A stretch of 64,000 nt of DNA, from NCBI RefSeq assembly GCF_002879855.1, contig NZ_PNYB01000016.1, positions 1 through 64,000 of the forward strand. Direction: 5' to 3'. Made by a program: the position numbers and the translations under genes. Positions 56,345-64,000 of the stretch are shown here, piece by piece. The notes beneath the pieces were generated by a model. That model had not been told where the DNA came from. It did no database searches and was given only the letters and a program-made list of their open reading frames with translations. The stretch comes from Trinickia soli (GTDB lineage Bacteria > Pseudomonadota > Gammaproteobacteria > Burkholderiales > Burkholderiaceae). Within the stretch, counting starts at the first letter, position 1; each line of letters starts with the position of its first letter.

Positions 56345-58174
56345 ATGAGCTCAAACGTTGACGTCTACGACGACGATCTGCTGCGGCATTACTACGAGCT
56401 GGAACTCGAGGTCTTGCGCCGCGATATGCTCCGCTTCGCGCAACGGCGCCGCGATGCCGCCGCGCGCCTATCGATCAATAGCGACGGGCACTCGGATGAG
56501 CAAGGCGTCGAGCGCCTGGTTCAGTCGACGGCGCTGCTTCATGCGCGCCATCGCCTCAAAATCGACGACGACTATCCGGAGTTTGCCGAAGCGCTGACGC
56601 ACCTGTCCTATCCGCAGTACCTGCGGCCCTTTCCGTCGTGCGCGATCGCGCAGTTCAACATCGATGGCCTGTTCGACAGTGTCAAAGAGCCCTTGCGCAT
56701 CTCCCGCGGGACGGACTTATGGACGCACGTCGAGAACTGCCGATTCCGCACGGCATACGATGTCGTTCTGGCGCCGTTGCGTATTGCCGCCCTGCAATAT
56801 GTGTCCACGCCGAGTGCGCCAGGCAGCGTGAGATTGCCGCCCGACATCAGCGGCATGTTGTCCGTCACCTTCCGCTCGGCCACCCCCGACGGTCGCCTCG
56901 ATGCCGCGATGCCGGCCAGTCTGCGCGTTCATCTCGCGGGCCAGCTTCCGGTCGTTGCCACGCTGATGGACACGATGCTGCTCCGCACGACGAGCGCTTT
57001 CGTCGAAGACAGCGCCGGCCGTTGGACATCGCTGCCTGCGATACCCGTAACGGCGGCGGGCTTCGGCCCGCAGGACTGGCTTTGTACGGACGAGCGGGAG
57101 ACGGGCCAATCGTTCGGGATACTCGCCGAGTGCTTCGCGTTCGCGCAACGATTTCATTTTGTCGACATCGATTGTGCGGCGCTGCGCGTAGCCGCTTCCG
57201 GCCAAACGCTCACGCTGCATCTGGCCGTCGATCGCATTGCCCCGGATTCGTGGGCATCGCAGCAACTGGCCCACCTGAACGCCGATCATTTCAAGCTCTT
57301 CTGCACGCCGGTCGTCAATCTCTTCGACAAGCGGGACCTGACGCTCAAATACGATCCGCACACGGATGCGTGGCCGTTCGAGGTGCAGGGAAGGGACGAT
57401 GCACTCACGGAGGTCTGGTCGGTCGATCGCGTCCGCATCGAGCAAGGCCCATCGCTGTCTTCGGCGGCAGCGTTCACGACCCGTTGCGCCGACGATGCGC
57501 TTCCCAGGTGGGCTCTCACACAGTCCAATGGTCAGGAAGCGCCCGGCGTCGGCGGGCGCGCAGCGCTCGTCCTGGTCGCCGCCGACGGTGGGACGGCGGG
57601 CGCGGCCGCTCTTGGCTCGCTGCGGGCCGACGTGATGTGCACGAACGGTGATGTGCCCCGCAAGGAACGCTGCGGTGCCGCCGAGGGCGACATGCGGATG
57701 GATGGCCCCGCGCCGGTGAAGCGGGTCACGCTGCTGCAGGCGCCGACTGCCGTCGCGCAGCTCTCTCGCACCAACGGTGCGCTGTGGCGGTTCATCGGTC
57801 AGCGCACGCCTCAGCCTGTCCGGTTGAGTCAGGCCGGTCTGCCCGGACTGAAGCAACTACTCCAGCAGTTCGCGACGTTGTCGCCGGTGCCGGCTCGGCA
57901 CATCGACGGCGTCACGGCATTGAGCCATCGATCCGTCATGACGATGGTCGCGCGGCCGCCCCAGCCCGCCATGGTGCGAGGCATCGAAATCACGCTGGAG
58001 ATCGACGAGCCACTGTTTGCGGGCCACAGCATTGCCGTATTTGCCCGTGTGATGGAGCGGCTTTTCGCGCCCTATGCGCACCGCAACAGCTTCGTGCAGC
58101 TGTGCGTCGTATCGGGCAACGGCGCGCGTCTGTGGTCGGGCGCGCCACTGACGGGGGCGAGCCCGGTGCTGTAA
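56345..58174 (+). CDS. T6SS baseplate protein TssF, divergent copy 2
   Basis: This 609-residue protein is clearly a TssF paralogue: HYYELELEVLRRDMLRFAQR at the start, DDDYPEFAEALTHLSYPQYL with RPFPSCAIAQF, and a C-terminal EIDEPLFAGHSIAVFARVME and RNSFVQLCVVSG. It departs from copy 1 at the N-terminal motif (no YPKIGG) and in the middle, where Gly/Ala-rich insertions occur (DGGTAGAAALGS). The divergence is too great for a recent duplication. It may form a variant wedge with copy 1, or act in place of the missing TssG partner; this is inference. Confidence 0.85.
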   Translation: MSSNVDVYDDDLLRHYYELELEVLRRDMLRFAQRRRDAAARLSINSDGHSDEQGVERLVQSTALLHARHRLKIDDDYPEFAEALTHLSYPQYLRPFPSCAIAQFNIDGLFDSVKEPLRISRGTDLWTHVENCRFRTAYDVVLAPLRIAALQYVSTPSAPGSVRLPPDISGMLSVTFRSATPDGRLDAAMPASLRVHLAGQLPVVATLMDTMLLRTTSAFVEDSAGRWTSLPAIPVTAAGFGPQDWLCTDERETGQSFGILAECFAFAQRFHFVDIDCAALRVAASGQTLTLHLAVDRIAPDSWASQQLAHLNADHFKLFCTPVVNLFDKRDLTLKYDPHTDAWPFEVQGRDDALTEVWSVDRVRIEQGPSLSSAAAFTTRCADDALPRWALTQSNGQEAPGVGGRAALVLVAADGGTAGAAALGSLRADVMCTNGDVPRKERCGAAEGDMRMDGPAPVKRVTLLQAPTAVAQLSRTNGALWRFIGQRTPQPVRLSQAGLPGLKQLLQQFATLSPVPARHIDGVTALSHRSVMTMVARPPQPAMVRGIEITLEIDEPLFAGHSIAVFARVMERLFAPYAHRNSFVQLCVVSGNGARLWSGAPLTGASPVL

Positions 58175-58204
58175 GCGACCGCGCTTCCCCCGTTTGACGC
58201 CGAA

Positions 58205-58228
58205 ACCGCGCGCAAGCGGGCGCGCGGT
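58205..58228. terminator. GC-rich perfect hairpin after tssF copy 2
   Basis: ACCGCGCGC (58205-58213) pairs with GCGCGCGGT (58220-58228) over a 6-base loop. It lies between convergent genes and could end transcription from either side, though no T run follows. Confidence 0.5.
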
Positions 58229-58251
58229 CCCGCCCGTGGGCCCTACTGCGA

Positions 58252-58929
58252 CTAGGAGACGCGCATATAGCGGCACACTTCATGATCGGCACGAATGCCC
58301 GGATGCACGCGCGTCGCCTGCCACAGCGGCGATGTGCCGATGCTGCCGTGTTCGCCGTCGTGGCCATAGTGCCCGCGTGCCAGCGCTTCGCGATGCGCCT
58401 GCGCGCTCGTCCAGCGCGAGAAGTTCAAGACCGAAGCTTCGTCGTGCGACGCGAAGAAATTCGCCGAAATCAGACCATCGGGCGGTTCCGCGTCGCCGTT
58501 CAGCGCGAGCAGGACGCGGTCGATCCAGCTTTGTTGAATGACGGCCGAGGGCCGCTCCAGCGGCTGGCGCACGAGCACGAGACATTCTCCGGGGCCGCTG
58601 CGGCCCGACGTCCACGCGCCGGCGGGCACGGCCACGTCGACCCATTCGGGCGTCGCTTCGCCGTGCAGCGGCTCGATCGCATGAGCGATAGCATCGACGA
58701 CCGTGCGCTCCGCGGCCTCGAAGCGGTTCACGCGCCAAGCCGCGACGAACAGCAAGGCGTTGGCGTCGACATCGCGGAATACATCGGCAAGGGTGCCCGT
58801 CGGCACGGTGCGGGCCCGCTCGATCAGCGGCGCCATCGCGGTTTCGAGCGCGCGGCTCGTGGCAAGGCGCACACGGCCCGCGGCCAACAACCGAATGTCG
58901 GGGTCGGTGCAGCAAAAACGGTTCGACAT
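58252..58929 (-). CDS. Antibiotic-biosynthesis-monooxygenase-like (ABM) double-domain protein
   Basis: This 225-residue protein appears to contain two ferredoxin-like dimeric alpha/beta-barrel domains. The C-terminal one has GLISANFFASHDEASVLNFS and WTSAQAHREAL, the typical ABM pattern of a strand followed by W-x-S-x-x-A-H-x-x-A. The N-terminal half (NALLFVAAWRVN and related parts) is less clear. ABM proteins act as small heme or quinone monooxygenases or as structural proteins; the activity here is not predictable. AGGAGGAAAT precedes the ATG. It stands alone and is convergent with tssF copy 2. Confidence 0.65.
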   Translation of the reverse strand: MSNRFCCTDPDIRLLAAGRVRLATSRALETAMAPLIERARTVPTGTLADVFRDVDANALLFVAAWRVNRFEAAERTVVDAIAHAIEPLHGEATPEWVDVAVPAGAWTSGRSGPGECLVLVRQPLERPSAVIQQSWIDRVLLALNGDAEPPDGLISANFFASHDEASVLNFSRWTSAQAHREALARGHYGHDGEHGSIGTSPLWQATRVHPGIRADHEVCRYMRVS

Positions 58930-59121
58930 GGATTTCCTCCTCTGTGTCGCTGCCGGCGCGAGCGGCTACTTCGTGCCAGGTGAGACCGGCGTCGGCGCGT
59001 CGCGATTCCCTCGCCGTCCTGCCATGGACGCATGCGGCACGCTCATAGTTCGTCGCGCATAAGACTAAGTTAGCGCTTCTTCGGCCCGCCTGCAGGATCG
59101 CCGCTTCGCAAGCGCGGTCAT

Positions 59122-59150
59122 TTGACAACACCCTTACGCTCGCGTAAATT
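59122..59150 (+). promoter_or_regulatory. Sigma70 promoter of the gcv operon
   Basis: A perfect TTGACA (59122-59127) is followed after 17 bases by TAAATT (59145-59150). It lies just before the glycine riboswitch. Confidence 0.75.
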
Positions 59151-59160
59151 TCGCGCACGC

Positions 59161-59449
59161 GTCGGGAGAGCGCGTTCGCACCAGGGTTTCTACCCGCCCG
59201 CGAGCGCCGCCGAAGGGGCACACCCATAAACTCTCAGGCAAAAAGGACCGACCGCGTCGAAAAGTTTGCGCATTGCGCGGCTTTTCGCACTCTGGAGAGA
59301 GGCGATAGCTCGCAAGTACGTAGGCAGCGTTCATCAGACCGTTGCCGATACTCGCCAGCCAGTCGCCCACCGAAGGGGCGCGCGCAGCGCCAGGCAAACG
59401 CAGGGCGTTGCCGGCCGCGCAATCTCTCAGGTACCGAGGACAGAGGGGC
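59161..59449 (+). ncRNA. Tandem glycine riboswitch (two aptamers)
   Basis: Two consecutive glycine aptamers are visible. The first contains GGGAGAGCGCG, the core CCGCCGAAGGGGCA, AACTCTCAGGCAAAAAGGAC and closing CTCTGGAGAGA (59290-59300). The second has CCACCGAAGGGGCGC and ATCTCTCAGGTACCGAGGACAG. Tandem glycine aptamers before gcvT are known to turn on glycine cleavage genes when glycine is abundant. The gcvT ATG is ~117 bases further on. The second aptamer ends inside the 5' strand of a downstream terminator stem. Confidence 0.93.
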
Positions 59450-59531
59450 CATGCACTGCATTTGCCGCAAGCATTCCAGCCAAATGAGCTGTCGAGCTTC
59501 GCGCGCGGGTCGGTCGGCATGGCCCTTTTTT
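59446..59531 (+). terminator. Riboswitch expression platform: intrinsic terminator
   Basis: GGGCCATGC (59446-59454) can pair with GCATGGCCC (59517-59525), followed immediately by six T (59526-59531). The 5' strand directly abuts and partly overlaps the closing part of aptamer 2. A glycine-dependent choice between aptamer closure and terminator would give an ON switch by antitermination; the pairing is inferred by eye. Confidence 0.6.
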
Positions 59532-59566
59532 GTTTTCGCGAACACCTAAGCGCGCCGAGGCTGAGA

Positions 59567-60685
59567 ATGACCGAACTGAAACACACCCCGCTCAATGCTG
59601 CTCACCGCGCCCTCAATGCGCGCATGGTCGATTTCGGCGGCTGGGACATGCCCGTCAACTACGGCTCGCAGATCGACGAGCACCACGCCGTGCGCACCGA
59701 TGCCGGTATGTTCGACGTGTCGCACATGTGCGTCGTCGATTTCGCCGGAGCGCGCGCTCGCGCATTCTTCGAATATGCGATCGCCAATAACGTCGGCAAG
59801 CTGCAAACGCCCGGGCGCGCCCTGTATTCGTGCATGCTCAACGAGCGCGGCGGCGTGATCGACGATCTCATCGTCTACTTCTTCTCCGACGATTTCTTTC
59901 GCGTCGTCGTCAACGCCGGCACGGCCGAGAAGGACATCGCCTGGTTCAATCGCCTGAACGCCGAGCGCGGGTTCGGCTTGACGATCACGCCGCGTCGCGA
60001 TTTCGCGATCGTCGCGGTCCAAGGCCCCCAGGCGCGCAGCAAGGTGTGGCAGGTGCTGCCGGCGGCGCGCGAGGCGACCGAATCGCTCAAGCCGTTCAAC
60101 GCCGCGCGTGCGAACGTCGCGCCCTACGGAGAGCTGACGATTGCGCGCACGGGCTATACGGGCGAGGACGGCTTCGAAATCATCGTGCCGGCGGCCCAGG
60201 TCGTCGCGCTCTGGCAGGCGCTGGCAGCCGCCGGCGTGCGGCCTTGCGGACTCGGCGCGCGCGACACGCTGCGGCTCGAAGCGGGCATGAATCTGTACGG
60301 CCAGGACATGGATGAAGACGTGTCTCCGCTCGACGCGGGGCTGGCCTGGCCCGTTGATCTGACGGCGCCCCGCGATTTCGTAGGCCGCGCGGCGCTCGAA
60401 CGGGACGGCTCGCAGCAGGATTTCGTCGGCCTTATCCTGCAAAAGGAAAACGGCAAGGCCGGCGGCGTCCTGCGCGCGCATCAGAAGGTCGTGACGCCGC
60501 ACGGCGAGGGCGAGATCACGAGCGGCACGTTCTCGCCGTCGATGCAGGAATCGATCGCCTTCGCGCGCGTGCCCAAGGGCGTGCATGCGGGCGACACCGT
60601 GCAGGTGCTGATTCGGGACAAAGCTTTGCCCGCAGCCGTGGTAAAACTGCCGTTCGTGCGCAACGGCAAGGTGCTGGCCGCCTGA
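59567..60685 (+). CDS. gcvT: Glycine cleavage T protein (aminomethyltransferase)
   Basis: This 372-residue T protein transfers the methylene of aminomethyl-lipoyl H protein to tetrahydrofolate, releasing ammonia. It opens [20 protein letters not shown] with [19 protein letters not shown]. It continues with FDVSHM, the folate-binding Asp region [13 protein letters not shown], and the C-terminal [21 protein letters not shown] placed the start at 59567, where the conserved N-terminus begins. The open frame extends upstream through the riboswitch but has no coding character there. Confidence 0.97.
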   Translation: MTELKHTPLNAAHRALNARMVDFGGWDMPVNYGSQIDEHHAVRTDAGMFDVSHMCVVDFAGARARAFFEYAIANNVGKLQTPGRALYSCMLNERGGVIDDLIVYFFSDDFFRVVVNAGTAEKDIAWFNRLNAERGFGLTITPRRDFAIVAVQGPQARSKVWQVLPAAREATESLKPFNAARANVAPYGELTIARTGYTGEDGFEIIVPAAQVVALWQALAAAGVRPCGLGARDTLRLEAGMNLYGQDMDEDVSPLDAGLAWPVDLTAPRDFVGRAALERDGSQQDFVGLILQKENGKAGGVLRAHQKVVTPHGEGEITSGTFSPSMQESIAFARVPKGVHAGDTVQVLIRDKALPAAVVKLPFVRNGKVLAA

Positions 60686-60802
60686 AGCAACCCCGGGCGG
60701 CCCTGCGCGCGTACGCATGGACCTCGCCATCGACACCGCCGATAGCGCGATGGTCCCGAAGCTTTCAATTCAACGCATTTCCTATTTCACCAGGAGCATC
60801 CA

Positions 60803-61183
60803 ATGAGCAACGTCCCGGCCGATCTGAAATACACGGAAGAACATGAGTGGATCAGAACCGAAGCCGACGGCACGGTGACGGTGGGTATCACCGATCACGC
60901 GCAAGAGACGCTCGGCGACATCGTTTTCCTCGAACTGCCGACAGTCGGCAAGACGATCACGGCCGGCGACGCCGTCGGTGTCGTCGAATCGGTCAAGGCG
61001 GCTTCCGATATCTATGCGCCCGTCTCTGGCGAGATCGTCGCCGTCAACGAGGCACTGCTCGATACGCCCGACGCCGTCAACCAGGACGCCTACGACAGCT
61101 GGCTCTTCAAGGTCAAGCTCGGGGCCAGCGCGGCGCTCGACAAGCTGCTCGACGCTGACGGCTACCAAAAGCTCGTAGGCTGA
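60803..61183 (+). CDS. gcvH: Glycine cleavage H protein
   Basis: This 126-residue lipoyl carrier shuttles the aminomethyl group from P to T protein. The lipoylated lysine lies in [18 protein letters not shown] (K65). The N-terminus [16 protein letters not shown] and [19 protein letters not shown] are typical. CAGGAG precedes the ATG. It is spaced 117 bases after gcvT in the same operon. Confidence 0.98.
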   Translation: MSNVPADLKYTEEHEWIRTEADGTVTVGITDHAQETLGDIVFLELPTVGKTITAGDAVGVVESVKAASDIYAPVSGEIVAVNEALLDTPDAVNQDAYDSWLFKVKLGASAALDKLLDADGYQKLVG

Positions 61184-61339
61184 CCCCAAGTGCCGCGTTC
61201 GGCCGGTCAGCGCCGCTTGCAGTGCGCTTTCACTTTGCGCTTGCACCCGCTTTCGCCGAACCCGGCACGTTTCGTTTTTGCCGCGCGGCGCGTCTTGCGC
61301 ATGGGACGCTAAGACGCCGCGCACAACCGCCGCCCTATC

Positions 61340-64000
61340 ATGAAGCTCGAACACCCGGATCGTCTGATGAACCGCTCCCCTCTCTCGCTCGCCGCGCTCG
61401 AAGTGCATGACGCCTTCGCGGAGCGGCACATCGGCCCGGATGCCGCGGACCAGCGCACGATGCTGGACGCGCTCGGCTTCGAGTCGCGCGCAGCCCTGAT
61501 CGATGCGGTGATCCCGCGGGCGATCCGGCGCACCGACGCGCTGCCGTTGGGTCCCTTCGCCGAGCCGCGCAGCGAAGCCGAAGCGCTCGCTTTGCTGCGG
61601 CAGCTTGCGGACAAGAACGAGGTGTTTCGTTCCTACATCGGGCAGGGTTACTACAACACGCACACGCCGGCCGTCATTCTGCGCAACGTGCTCGAAAACC
61701 CGGCGTGGTACACGGCCTACACGCCGTACCAGCCTGAAATCTCGCAAGGCCGGCTCGAAGCGCTGCTGAACTTCCAGCAGATGATCGGCGACCTGACCGG
61801 GCTCGAGATCGCGAATGCGTCGCTGCTCGACGAAGCAACGGCCGCCGCCGAAGCGATGACGCTGCTGCAACGCGCCGGCAAAGCCAAATCGAACGTGTTC
61901 TACGTGGCCGACGACGTGCTGCCGCAAACCATCGAGGTCGTGCGCACGCGCGCCGAGCCGATCGGTATCGAAGTGCGCGTCGGTCCTGCGCAGGAAGCTG
62001 CCGGCGCGAATGCGTTCGGCGTGCTGCTGCAGTATCCGGGCGCGTTCGGCGACGTGCGCGACTACCGCGCGCTGACCGAGGCCGTGCATGCGGCGGGCGG
62101 CCATGTGGTCGTCGCGGCCGATCTGCTGGCGCTGACGGTGCTGACGCCGCCGGGCGAGTGGGGCGCCGACGTGGCCGTGGGCACCTCCCAGCGGTTCGGC
62201 GTGCCGGTCGGGTTCGGCGGGCCGCACGCCGCCTACATGGCGGTGCGCGACGCGTTCAAGCGTCAAATGCCGGGCCGGCTCGTCGGCGTGACCGTCGATG
62301 CGCAAGGCAAGAGCGCATTGCGCCTGGCGCTGCAGACGCGCGAGCAACATATTCGCCGCGAAAAAGCCACTTCGAACGTGTGTACGGCGCAGGCGCTGCT
62401 CGCGATCATGGCGAGCATGTACGCCGTTTATCACGGGCCGCAGGGGCTCAGGACCATCGCGCAGCGCGTGCATCGCATCGCGCAACTCTTGGCGACGGGC
62501 GTGCAGCAACTCGGTTACACGCTCGTCAACGAGACCTTTTTCGACACGCTGACGATCGAAACCGGCACGCGCACGGCGGCTGTTCACGATGCGGCCAAGC
62601 GCATGCGGATCAATCTGCGCCGTGTCAGCGACACGCGCGTCGGCGTATCCGTCGACGAAACGACGAAGCGCGCCGATCTGAACGATCTGCTGTGCGTCTT
62701 CGCGACCGCGGCCGGCGCGATCGACGTGCCGCACGTCGACGTGCTCGATACGGCTTTGACACGCGCCGAGGCGGAAGGCCGCAGCGGCGAATCGGGCGGG
62801 GCGGCGGCGGTGCCGGCCGCGCTCGTGCGCACGAGCGCGTACCTGACGCACCACGTCTTCAACCGTCACCATTCGGAGACGGAGATGCTGCGCTATCTGC
62901 GCAGCCTCGCCGACAAGGATCTCGCGCTCGATCGCTCGATGATCCCGCTGGGCTCCTGCACGATGAAGCTGAACGCCACCTCGGAGATGCTGCCCGTCAC
63001 GTGGCCTGAGTTCGCGCAGATTCACCCGTTCGCGCCCGCCGACCAGACGGTCGGCTATCGCGAGATGATCGACCAGCTCGAGCATATGCTCGTCGCGGCG
63101 ACGGGTTATGCGGCCGTCTCGTTGCAGCCTAATGCGGGCTCGCAGGGCGAGTACGCCGGCCTGCTCATCATTCATGCCTATCACGCCTCGCGCGGCGAAG
63201 GTCATCGCGACGTCTGCCTGATTCCGGCGTCCGCGCACGGCACGAACCCGGCCTCGGCGCATATGGCGGGCATGAAGGTGGTCGTCGTCGGCTGCGACGA
63301 GCAAGGTAACGTCGACATCGAAGACTTGAAGGCGAAGGCGGCCGAGCATTCGGCGAACCTCGCGGCCATCATGATCACGTACCCGTCGACGCACGGCGTG
63401 TTTGAGCAGAACGTGCGCGAGATCTGCGAGATCGTGCATGCGCACGGCGGGCAGGTCTATGTCGACGGCGCGAACATGAATGCGATGGTCGGACTCACGG
63501 CGCCCGGGCAATTCGGCGGCGACGTGTCGCATCTGAATCTGCACAAGACCTTCTGCATTCCGCACGGCGGCGGCGGTCCCGGCGTGGGTCCCGTTGCTGT
63601 CGGCGCGCATCTGGCGCAGTTCCTGCCGAACCAGACTTCGTCGGGCTATCGCCGCGCCGAGAACGGCATCGGCGCCGTATCGGCCGCTCCGTACGGATCG
63701 GCCTCGATTCTGCCGATTTCGTGGATGTACATCGCGATGATGGGGGCGAAGAACCTGACGGCGGCGACGGAAGTGGCGATTCTGAACGCCAACTACGTGG
63801 CCAAGCGTCTGGCGCCGCATTATCCGGTCCTGTACTCGGGCCCGGGCGGACTCGTCGCGCACGAGTGCATTCTCGATCTGCGCCCGATCAAGGATGCGAG
63901 CGGGATCACGGTCGACGATGTCGCCAAGCGCCTTGCCGATTACGGCTTCCATGCGCCGACGATGAGCTTCCCGGTGCCGGGCACGCTGATGGTCGAGCCG
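61340..64000 (+). CDS. gcvP: Glycine dehydrogenase (decarboxylating) P protein, partial at window end
   Basis: The frame is open from the ATG at 61340 to the last base (887 codons). An ATG at 61367 is an alternative start. The usual length is ~975, so roughly 90 residues lie outside. It is the P protein that decarboxylates glycine and loads the aminomethyl group on GcvH. Conserved blocks include [50 protein letters not shown] and the PLP-lysine region [18 protein letters not shown] (K736). No frame break is visible. Confidence 0.97.
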   Translation, partial: MKLEHPDRLMNRSPLSLAALEVHDAFAERHIGPDAADQRTMLDALGFESRAALIDAVIPRAIRRTDALPLGPFAEPRSEAEALALLRQLADKNEVFRSYIGQGYYNTHTPAVILRNVLENPAWYTAYTPYQPEISQGRLEALLNFQQMIGDLTGLEIANASLLDEATAAAEAMTLLQRAGKAKSNVFYVADDVLPQTIEVVRTRAEPIGIEVRVGPAQEAAGANAFGVLLQYPGAFGDVRDYRALTEAVHAAGGHVVVAADLLALTVLTPPGEWGADVAVGTSQRFGVPVGFGGPHAAYMAVRDAFKRQMPGRLVGVTVDAQGKSALRLALQTREQHIRREKATSNVCTAQALLAIMASMYAVYHGPQGLRTIAQRVHRIAQLLATGVQQLGYTLVNETFFDTLTIETGTRTAAVHDAAKRMRINLRRVSDTRVGVSVDETTKRADLNDLLCVFATAAGAIDVPHVDVLDTALTRAEAEGRSGESGGAAAVPAALVRTSAYLTHHVFNRHHSETEMLRYLRSLADKDLALDRSMIPLGSCTMKLNATSEMLPVTWPEFAQIHPFAPADQTVGYREMIDQLEHMLVAATGYAAVSLQPNAGSQGEYAGLLIIHAYHASRGEGHRDVCLIPASAHGTNPASAHMAGMKVVVVGCDEQGNVDIEDLKAKAAEHSANLAAIMITYPSTHGVFEQNVREICEIVHAHGGQVYVDGANMNAMVGLTAPGQFGGDVSHLNLHKTFCIPHGGGGPGVGPVAVGAHLAQFLPNQTSSGYRRAENGIGAVSAAPYGSASILPISWMYIAMMGAKNLTAATEVAILNANYVAKRLAPHYPVLYSGPGGLVAHECILDLRPIKDASGITVDDVAKRLADYGFHAPTMSFPVPGTLMVEP

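Noticed and set aside
60782-63952. 1056-codon open frame on the minus strand opposite gcvH/gcvP
   Set aside because: It is Arg/His-rich with no recognisable domain and lies entirely antisense to the strongly conserved gcvH and gcvP genes; it is a by-product of high GC codon bias.

Overview
The window looks like chromosomal DNA of a Burkholderia sensu lato organism (Paraburkholderia, Trinickia or a relative). The base composition is GC-rich, the gcvT-gcvH-gcvP operon is of the Burkholderiaceae type behind a tandem glycine riboswitch, the xylose operon resembles that of burkholderias, and several type VI secretion (T6SS) effector units are present. The genus cannot be fixed from sequence reading alone. 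Most of the window is accessory; only the last ~5 kb (gcv) and the sugar operon look like stable chromosome.

Layout. 1-900: insertion-sequence debris, with an IS21-type end built of 21-bp repeats interrupting an IS1182-like transposase. 0.9-6.2 kb: two candidate two-gene defence modules, an AAA ATPase with a Toprim/DUF4435-like partner on the minus strand and a DUF262 protein with a HEPN protein on the plus strand. 6.4-11 kb: small and orphan genes (a DUF4087-like protein, a small membrane protein, a solitary ParA, an unrecognised low-complexity protein, a YafY/WYL remnant and a VOC protein). 11.2-23 kb: vgrG, a phospholipase-D effector (Tle5-like) and five tandem Sel1-repeat immunity lipoproteins that overlap one another by 8 bases. 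23.4-28.4 kb: a GH74 xyloglucanase lipoprotein, an IS3 fragment joined to a sixth, broken immunity copy, and a Vsr endonuclease with a Dcm-type cytosine methyltransferase. 28.5-34.8 kb: a divergent SDR/LysR pair, a filamentous-haemagglutinin/GLUG secreted protein with a remnant of a second one, and an MFS transporter.

34.9-46.4 kb is an oxidative D-xylose locus. One minus-strand operon encodes the XylFGH importer, a xylose dehydrogenase (SDR), an SMP-30 lactonase, a xylonate dehydratase (IlvD/Edd) and an FAH-family 2-keto-3-deoxyxylonate dehydratase. It is divergent from xylR and a mutarotase. This gene set predicts the Weimberg route to 2-oxoglutarate semialdehyde; the final semialdehyde dehydrogenase is not in the window. 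The GH74 enzyme 9 kb away could feed it with xyloglucan fragments.

46.7-58.2 kb is a second T6SS unit: vgrG, a lipase effector (Tle4-like, with an LCAT-type Ser-Asp-His triad), two Tli4-type immunity proteins, then tssE and two tandem, divergent tssF genes without the rest of the T6SS core. 58.2-64 kb holds an antibiotic-biosynthesis-monooxygenase-like protein and gcvTHP, with gcvP running off the end.

The most interesting signals are these. A short Cys-containing C-terminal module is shared by the two otherwise unrelated immunity families and is removed or truncated in three duplicate copies. Recombination scars record collapsed vgrG-effector-immunity units. The tssE-tssF-tssF' arrangement has no tssG. 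Two uncharacterised defence-gene pairs lie beside the transposon debris.
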